Part shown: piece after piece, positions 6,969-11,214 of the stretch
Position numbering within the stretch: position 1 is the first letter of the stretch
How the letters are laid out: each line of letters opens with the position of its first letter
Assembly (NCBI GenBank): GCA_025927665.1
Contig: JAICKZ010000087.1
Coordinates: 1 to 11,214, forward strand
DNA: 11,214 nucleotides
Origin: Steroidobacteraceae bacterium
GTDB taxonomy: Bacteria; Pseudomonadota; Gammaproteobacteria; Steroidobacterales; Steroidobacteraceae
Direction of reading: 5' to 3'
Notes under the pieces: model-generated
The model's input: only the letters and a program-made list of their open reading frames with translations
Told to the model about the DNA's origin: nothing
The model's database searches: none
Translations under genes and position numbers: made by a program

Positions 6969-8030
6969 ATGAAAATTTTATCAAATGTATTTCTGAACCA
7001 AAAAAAATTAACTGTTACCAATAAAAAAATTGCGACTATGCTTATCGCCATGTTTGCTGTCCACGCAGCCGCGAGCAACGCGGCTTGTAATGGATATGTT
7101 GGTATCACCTTTGATGACGGACCTACTTCTAATACAACCACTCTGATCAACCTGCTTAAGCAAAATAGCCTGACGCCGGTCACGTGGTTTAATTGGGGTC
7201 AACACGTCGCAAGTAATCCTTCGTTAATTCCACAAGAACTCGGTGTCGGAGAAGTTCAGAATCACAGTTACACGCATCCGCATATGGCCAACTTTACTTA
7301 TCAACAAGTGAGCAGTGAGTTGAGTCAGGACAATCAAGCGATTCAGAATGCTGGCGCGCCTAAACCTAAAATTTATCGCGCTCCTTACGGGGAATTAAAT
7401 TCTACTATTCGACAAGCAGCAGCGGACCTTGGTTTGTTTGCGATGACATGGGATATTGATTCAGCTGATTGGAATGGCGCTAGCACGGCGGCGATTGTCA
7501 GCGCGAACAATCAACTTCAAAATGGTCAGGTCATTCTGATGCATGATGGTATAATCAATACCAACAATGCGATCGCACAAATTGCAGCGAATCTGCGTGC
7601 CAAGAACCTTTGTCCAGGCAGAATCGATCCAACCAATGGTCGTGCGATTGCGCCTTCAGGATCGGGTGGCAGTTCTTCTAGCTCAAGCAGCGGTGGTGGT
7701 GGTACTGGGACGATTACAGTACGTGCACGTGGCACCAGTGGTCAGGAGCAAATCCAACTCGTGGTCAACAACACGACGGTAGCAACGTGGACATTGAGCA
7801 CCAGCTATCAGAACTTCACCGTGAATAACTCGGCAACCTCTGGCATTCTAGTTAAATTTATTAACGACGCGACGAATCGTGATGTGCAGGTGGACTACAT
7901 CATTGCAGGTGGTGTTACCAAACAAGCTGAAGATCAAACCTTTAATACGGGTGTGTTTCAGAGCGGCGCGTGTGGTGGTGGCAACGGCCACAGTGAATGG
8001 TTGAATTGCAACGGCGCAATTGGTTTCTGA
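6969..8030 (+). CDS. secreted CE4 (NodB-fold) acetylxylan-esterase-like deacetylase with C-terminal CBM60
   Basis: A 353-aa secreted polysaccharide deacetylase, expected to remove acetyl groups from xylan given its CBM and neighbours. The signal peptide ends near SNA|A (residue 38). The CE4 motifs are all present: TFDDGP with D49 as probable catalytic base and D50 as metal ligand; H99 and H103 in HSYTH as the other metal ligands; RAPY (137-140); DIDSADW (about 162-168); and ILMHD with H192. A seven-serine linker (235-241) leads to a CBM60 module almost identical to that of the GH11 enzyme. The ATG at 6969 has GAGG five bases upstream and gives a normal signal peptide; starting at 6909 adds 20 residues and puts the hydrophobic core too deep. 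In Cellvibrio XYLE/Xyn11A-type enzymes a NodB domain of this sort is fused to GH11; here it is a separate gene. Chitin or peptidoglycan deacetylase activity is less likely because of the xylan-type CBM. Confidence 0.92.
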   Translation: MKILSNVFLNQKKLTVTNKKIATMLIAMFAVHAAASNAACNGYVGITFDDGPTSNTTTLINLLKQNSLTPVTWFNWGQHVASNPSLIPQELGVGEVQNHSYTHPHMANFTYQQVSSELSQDNQAIQNAGAPKPKIYRAPYGELNSTIRQAAADLGLFAMTWDIDSADWNGASTAAIVSANNQLQNGQVILMHDGIINTNNAIAQIAANLRAKNLCPGRIDPTNGRAIAPSGSGGSSSSSSSGGGGTGTITVRARGTSGQEQIQLVVNNTTVATWTLSTSYQNFTVNNSATSGILVKFINDATNRDVQVDYIIAGGVTKQAEDQTFNTGVFQSGACGGGNGHSEWLNCNGAIGF

Positions 8031-8034
8031 TATT
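7671..8034 (+). repeat. 364-bp direct repeat, copy 2 (Ser linker, CBM60, stop codon)
   Basis: Partner of 5455-5818, aligned without gaps at about 90% identity. The copy is fused to a CE4 catalytic domain instead of GH11. The upstream boundary lies in the serine linker, where low-complexity sequence could help recombination. Confidence 0.92.
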
Positions 8035-8050
8035 GAAATTTGATTTTTAT

Positions 8051-8080
8051 AAATGGCGGAGCATGTCTCCGCCATTTTTT
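8051..8080 (+). terminator. intrinsic terminator after the CE4 gene
   Basis: AAATGGCGGAG pairs perfectly with CTCCGCCATTT (11 bp) around the loop CATGT, and the stem runs into six T (8075-8080). It lies 21 bases after the CE4 stop. This is the clearest Rho-independent terminator in the window and closes the xylan block. Confidence 0.9.
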
Positions 8081-8106
8081 ACCTCAAGAAAAGTAAGTGC
8101 TCAATT

Positions 8107-8247
8107 ATGCACAGCGTTACATTGCAATTATCCTTGACAAGAGTTGAAGTGATTACAGCTGCGGTCGTTCTTGATCTAAAGAACAACAGTGCACAAGATC
8201 TTCAACACTATAAGATAAGCCTGCGGCAAATGCGTGAACAAATATGA
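8107..8247 (+). CDS. possible 46-aa small protein, unrecognised
   Basis: ATG 8107 to TGA 8245-8247 encodes a 46-residue, soluble, probably helical peptide (it starts MHSVTLQLSLTRVEVITAAV and ends with SLRQMREQI). The first part alternates hydrophobic and polar residues and the tail is charged; codon use looks like neighbouring genes. The frame is open further upstream, but that extension would run through the terminator stem, so I take ATG 8107. The ribosome-binding site is weak and the promoter unclear. It fills most of the gap between the terminator and the tRNA genes. It may be a small hypothetical gene or an accidental ORF. Confidence 0.4.
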   Translation: MHSVTLQLSLTRVEVITAAVVLDLKNNSAQDLQHYKISLRQMREQI

Positions 8248-8298
8248 GACCATTGCGCTTGTCATGCTTAAGCACTTGCAACATCGTAGACTCTGAAA

Positions 8299-8374
8299 TG
8301 GTGCCCCGGGCCGGAGTTGAACCGGCGACCTACCGCTTAGGAGGCGGTCGCTCTATCCACTGAGCTACCGGGGC
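8299..8374 (-). tRNA. tRNA-Arg (anticodon CCT)
   Basis: Read on the - strand, the 76 bases fold into a full cloverleaf: acceptor GCCCCGG with CCGGGGC, D-stem GCTC with GAGC, anticodon stem ACCGC with GCGGT around the loop CTCCTAA, and T-arm GCCGG-TTCAACT-CCGGC. The anticodon CCT reads AGG, so the charge is arginine. The 3' CCA is encoded. It lies 38 bases downstream of tRNA-Ala and is probably co-transcribed with it. Confidence 0.96.
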
Positions 8375-8412
8375 AAAGAGTTAGGTCATATTACGAAGAA
8401 AACTTGGTTTTA

Positions 8413-8488
8413 TGGTGGAGCCGAGGAGGATCGAACTCCCGACCTTCTCATTGCGAACGAGACGCTCTCCCAGCTGAGCTACGGCCCC
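8413..8488 (-). tRNA. tRNA-Ala (anticodon CGC)
   Basis: The - strand gives a complete 76-base cloverleaf: acceptor GGGGCCG with CGGCTCC, D-stem GCTC with GAGC, anticodon stem TCTCG with TGAGA (one G-T pair) around TTCGCAA, and T-arm GGGAG-TTCGATC-CTCCT. The anticodon CGC reads GCG. The acceptor has a G3-U70 wobble pair, the main identity element for alanyl-tRNA synthetase, which supports the call independently of the anticodon. CCA is encoded. Confidence 0.96.
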
Positions 8489-8497
8489 AGTTGCGGC

Positions 8498-8525
8498 AGT
8501 GTATCATTCGATAGAGTTGGTGCAA
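8498..8525 (-). promoter_or_regulatory. candidate promoter for the tRNA-Ala/tRNA-Arg unit
   Basis: On the - strand TTGCAC (-35) and TACACT (-10) are 16 bases apart, and the -10 box ends nine bases before the first base of tRNA-Ala. GCCGC follows, a GC-rich discriminator of the kind seen at stable-RNA promoters. It begins just after the stop codon of the upstream - strand gene. Both hexamers are partial matches. Confidence 0.4.
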
Positions 8526-8536
8526 GCGTCCTCCGT

Positions 8537-9100
8537 TCAATCGTAACGTAATCGCACCATCGCTTTATTGCTTAAGCGTGAATGCGCGATCACAAACACC
8601 GAACTGGTATCGGTTGATTCAATATTAACTTCGCCAGCACCTGCCTGTGCAATATAGGTTTTGATTTTCTCGGGTGTAGCAATAACGAGTATGACTTCAC
8701 CCGCGTGATCACGACTGATGATGTGCTGCAGCCGCGGCCATGCTGCATTGGGAATGATATTCACTGCCAACCCCATGCTGGATGCAACCGGGGCAGCAGT
8801 TTGTTGCGTTGCCAATCCTTCAGATACGTACACCACATCAATACCTCGATTGGGTTTTGCCTTGTCGAGAAATTGTTGTAAGTGTCTGGCGCGCAATTGT
8901 CCTACGGCACTTAACGCGGGATCTGTGGTCGTTGCGTTGGTGGTTTCTGTTTCGGCATTGGGTACGACGATAATGATTGAGGTGGCGCGCGCATCAAATA
9001 ACCAGATTGCCACAATGGCAAGCAATACCACCAAAACCAACGGTAGTAATAAGGGCACCAGAAATGGCCGACGCTTCAGTCGTTTGAATTCTGTTTGCAT
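8537..9100 (-). CDS. membrane-anchored degenerate histidine-phosphatase-fold protein
   Basis: A 187-aa protein with a basic N-terminus and one hydrophobic helix (about 12-35), so inner-membrane anchored. The rest follows the phosphoglycerate-mutase-like histidine phosphatase pattern: a strand SIIIVVPNAETE where active members have VRHAETE, then DPALSAVGQLRARHLQQFL, then VVYVSEGLATQQTAAPVA, then VILVIATPEKI where active members have a GH motif. The catalytic Arg-His pair is replaced by P47-N48, the usual Arg before QQTA is A97, and the second His position is T142. It is therefore probably a pseudophosphatase with a binding or structural role. It lies upstream of the tRNA genes and downstream of the reductase gene, on the same strand. 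No clear ribosome-binding site precedes the ATG. Confidence 0.65.
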   Translation of the reverse strand: MQTEFKRLKRRPFLVPLLLPLVLVVLLAIVAIWLFDARATSIIIVVPNAETETTNATTTDPALSAVGQLRARHLQQFLDKAKPNRGIDVVYVSEGLATQQTAAPVASSMGLAVNIIPNAAWPRLQHIISRDHAGEVILVIATPEKIKTYIAQAGAGEVNIESTDTSSVFVIAHSRLSNKAMVRLRYD

Positions 9101-9181
9101 GGAAAGATAATAACACCACTAGTCAATCACAAAAACAAACCACGTCATTTGTATGACGCGTCAATCGACATGAACTGCTTA

Positions 9182-10147
9182 TTATAAATCGAGAACCAAT
9201 CGGGCGCTTTTTGCACGCGAACAACATGGCATTAACATCTCGTTACTGGCTTTTTCGCCTTCTGTTAAAAAAACATCGCGATGATCTGGAATTCCCTCGA
9301 GCACATTGGTCAGGCAGGTACCACACACTCCTTGATCGCACGATGTCGGAATATACACACCATTAGCATGCAGTACATTGGTAATACTCTGCCCGCCTTC
9401 AATAACGAATACTTGACCTGTACTTGCGATCTGCACTTCGAAGGATCCATCTGTGGTTGCGGCTACCAGTGCGGTGGAAAAATATTCACGATGCAATTGC
9501 GATTCGCTCCAACCCATAGAGCGAGCAGTTGCCAATATCCACTCTATAAAACCACTCGGTCCACAGACATATAGATGCGTATCGGGCGTCGGTTGGGCAA
9601 GAATCTTTTCAGGTACTAGCTTTTGTGAAAACGCACCGTCATCAAAATGCAAGGACACTCGATCTGCATATGCAGAGTGCGGAATGCGATTGATAAAGGC
9701 CATGTGCGCGACCGATCGTGCGCAGTACTCAAAACTGAAATCAGCTTTGTTTTGTGATAATTGTTCAGCCATGCTGAGTAAGGGCGTGACACCAATGCCA
9801 CCCGCAAATAGCAATGATTTTTTTGCAGTCGGTATCAACGCAAACTGATTTCTGGGTTTACCGATGTTAAGCAATGTATCCTCGGCCAGCTCATGCATCG
9901 CAACAGAACCTCCACGTGATTGATCATCCTTCGATACAGCAATCACATAATAAGAATCACTCGGCGAGTTACACATTGAATACTGACGAATCAAGCCAGG
10001 TTTAATTTCGACATCAATATGTGCACCCGCAGTGAATGGCGGTAAAGCATTGCCGTCAAGATCAATTAACTTGAAGGAAACAATATTGATTGCTTCTTGT
10101 TGTTTCGCCGCTATTTTTACTTTCAACCATTCGCTCATAAAATACAC
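9182..10147 (-). CDS. VanB/phthalate-dioxygenase-reductase-type flavin and 2Fe-2S oxidoreductase
   Basis: A 321-aa cytoplasmic reductase that passes electrons from NAD(P)H through a flavin to a 2Fe-2S centre, normally serving a Rieske oxygenase. RQYS (54-57) is the FMN/FAD-binding motif, GGIGVTPLL (116-124) and CGP (195-197) belong to the nucleotide-binding domain, and the C-terminal plant-type ferredoxin has C270, C275 and C278 plus C308 (CX4CX2CX29C). The order flavin domain, NAD domain, ferredoxin is that of VanB and phthalate dioxygenase reductase. The partner oxygenase is not in the window, so the substrate is unknown; demethylation of lignin-derived aromatics such as vanillate is one guess. 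The gene begins 18 bases after the stop of the upstream coiled-coil gene, suggesting co-transcription. MSEW at 10138 is an alternative start; neither has a strong ribosome-binding site. Confidence 0.88.
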   Translation of the reverse strand: MYFMSEWLKVKIAAKQQEAINIVSFKLIDLDGNALPPFTAGAHIDVEIKPGLIRQYSMCNSPSDSYYVIAVSKDDQSRGGSVAMHELAEDTLLNIGKPRNQFALIPTAKKSLLFAGGIGVTPLLSMAEQLSQNKADFSFEYCARSVAHMAFINRIPHSAYADRVSLHFDDGAFSQKLVPEKILAQPTPDTHLYVCGPSGFIEWILATARSMGWSESQLHREYFSTALVAATTDGSFEVQIASTGQVFVIEGGQSITNVLHANGVYIPTSCDQGVCGTCLTNVLEGIPDHRDVFLTEGEKASNEMLMPCCSRAKSARLVLDL

Positions 10148-10165
10148 ATGTCCAAACTTCGCCTA

Positions 10166-11214
10166 TCAATGCATCAATGTGGAGTACAAGTCCCAGTAGT
10201 TGTCGAGGAGCACATTAACTTCTTCATACTCTGCCTTTTGAGAGGTGGTTTCATGCGCCACAATACGCACCGTGGTGGTACCGATCGATTCTGGTAATGG
10301 CACTGTATCGTCATCGGTACGATAGCTGGCATTAGCACGTACTTTGATGGTGTTAGCCTTTAGTCCTTGTAAGTCGCGTGCATTGTCTCGCAACATCTTT
10401 AATGCAAGTTGCAATCGCTCAAGCAATTGTTTTGCGATAACTATATTGCCGTAGCTGGCTTCTTGCACTCGCTTGGTGGTGGTTTCCTTAGCCAGGGGCG
10501 CTAGACCGTCGCCTCCTAATCGCTCCACCAACTGCTGCGCGTACGCAAGCACCGCGCTGTTGACCAGACGTTTTCCGGATACGCTAAGGCCGGTGGCAGG
10601 AGGATCAGGCTCTTGCGTCAATTTATCATGTGCCATATGTAATTCTTCAAGATGCGTGTGTGCCAGATCGCATTCACTTTGCAATGGAGCTAACGCAGTT
10701 GCCATCTCTTTACGCTTGAAGTAATGCCAGAAGCGATTAAGTGATTGCAATTTGCGCTGTAGTAGCAACAATTTGGCATCAACCGCATCGGCGTTCGATT
10801 GTGCATCCAGTATTTGCCGTTCGAGTTCGGCCAAACGACGTTGACGTTTTTGATTAAAGTCCATCAACTGCAGACGACGTTCGCGTTCCAGCTGTTGAAT
10901 GTTCAACTCCTGAGCAAGCTCAACTACTCGCAAGGTGGCCTTATGCCATACGGCTTGTAATTGATAAAAGATCAGCCCAGTTGAAGCATTCTCTGGATCA
11001 CCCAAAAATTCTTCCAACTGCTTGTGCTTCCCTTGCGTCTGACCATGCAAGGCCTCGCTTTTTTTGTATTGTTGTTGCAGACGGTAATTTTCGTCTTGAA
11101 GTCGCGAAAACTCTTTCTTGAGTTCGACGCGATTCAAGTATAGCTTCATCAGCCGCTCTTCTTCCTGTTTCTTAGGAGAACGACGGATGCGACGGCGCAA
11201 TCCTTCAATATTCG
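10166..11214 (-). CDS. long coiled-coil protein, unrecognised (5' partial at the window edge)
   Basis: The frame is open from the right edge (NIEG before LRRRIRRSPKK) to a stop at 10166, about 349 codons. The only in-window start candidate near the edge is TTG at 11198-11200, but GAAGGA abuts it with no spacing, so I think the true start lies a few codons outside. The protein opens with a very basic patch (RRRIRRSPKK). Long Glu/Lys/Gln/Leu-rich segments (about 10-65 and 85-205, counting from that TTG) look like coiled coil, separated by a less regular stretch (EEFLGDPENASTGLIFYQLQ). The C-terminal third is more globular and holds a further helical segment (KQLLERLQLALKMLRDNARD). There is no signal peptide, membrane helix or nucleotide-binding motif. 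Function unknown. It sits directly upstream of the reductase gene on the same strand. Confidence 0.7.
   Translation of the reverse strand, partial: NIEGLRRRIRRSPKKQEEERLMKLYLNRVELKKEFSRLQDENYRLQQQYKKSEALHGQTQGKHKQLEEFLGDPENASTGLIFYQLQAVWHKATLRVVELAQELNIQQLERERRLQLMDFNQKRQRRLAELERQILDAQSNADAVDAKLLLLQRKLQSLNRFWHYFKRKEMATALAPLQSECDLAHTHLEELHMAHDKLTQEPDPPATGLSVSGKRLVNSAVLAYAQQLVERLGGDGLAPLAKETTTKRVQEASYGNIVIAKQLLERLQLALKMLRDNARDLQGLKANTIKVRANASYRTDDDTVPLPESIGTTTVRIVAHETTSQKAEYEEVNVLLDNYWDLYSTLMH

Noticed and set aside
8265..8274. Palindrome TGCTTAAGCA as terminator of the tRNA unit
   Set aside because: It has no loop and no T-run on the - strand; too short to support a call.
8299..8374. Attachment site of an integrative element at tRNA-Arg(CCT)
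   Set aside because: I found no second copy of the tRNA 3' end and no integrase gene in the window.
8718..9110. + strand 130-codon ORF over the pseudophosphatase gene
   Set aside because: It is the complement of a gene with a membrane helix and recognisable fold pattern, and has no domain signature of its own.
9453..9848. + strand 131-codon ORF over the reductase gene
   Set aside because: It is a shadow of the reductase, whose cofactor motifs are all intact on the - strand.

Overview
The window looks like chromosomal DNA from a moderately low-GC gammaproteobacterium of the Cellvibrio/Cellvibrionaceae type. Three things point there: secreted plant-cell-wall enzymes with long serine-only linkers, CBM60-type xylan-binding modules on a GH11 xylanase and a CE4 esterase, and a ypjD-corB gene pair at the left edge in the order common in gammaproteobacteria. 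The assignment is an inference from gene content, not a database result.

Left edge (1-1554, + strand): the last 27 codons of a YpjD/CcsA-like inner-membrane protein, then a complete CorB/HlyC-family membrane protein (DUF21-CBS-CBS-CorC_HlyC) that starts at TTG.

Middle (about 1616-8080, + strand): a xylan-utilisation block. It holds (i) an exported GH3 beta-xylosidase-like gene with an inserted PA14 domain, broken by one in-frame TAA at codon 237; (ii) a 368-base spacer rich in hairpins and repeated ATAACAA motifs; (iii) a secreted GH11 endo-xylanase with a 16-serine linker and a CBM60 module; (iv) an unrecognised membrane-anchored coiled-coil/HEAT-repeat protein; (v) a secreted CE4 (NodB-fold) acetylxylan-esterase-like enzyme with a 7-serine linker and a nearly identical CBM60, followed by a strong intrinsic terminator. 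GH11 would cut the xylan backbone, CE4 would remove acetyl groups that block it, and the GH3 enzyme, if functional, would trim xylo-oligosaccharides. In known Cellvibrio xylanases (XYLE/Xyn11A) GH11 and NodB/CE4 domains sit in one polypeptide. Here they are separate genes that share a 364-bp, about 90% identical 3' module, which is the most informative evolutionary signal in the window.

Right part (8299-11214, - strand apart from a small + ORF at 8107-8247): tRNA-Ala(CGC) and tRNA-Arg(CCT); a membrane-anchored histidine-phosphatase-fold protein that has lost its catalytic residues; a VanB/phthalate-dioxygenase-reductase-type flavoprotein with a C-terminal 2Fe-2S domain and no oxygenase partner nearby; and a long coiled-coil protein that runs off the right edge. 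Transcription of the two halves converges around 8080-8300. I see no CRISPR array, phage genes, complete insertion sequence or clear new defence system.
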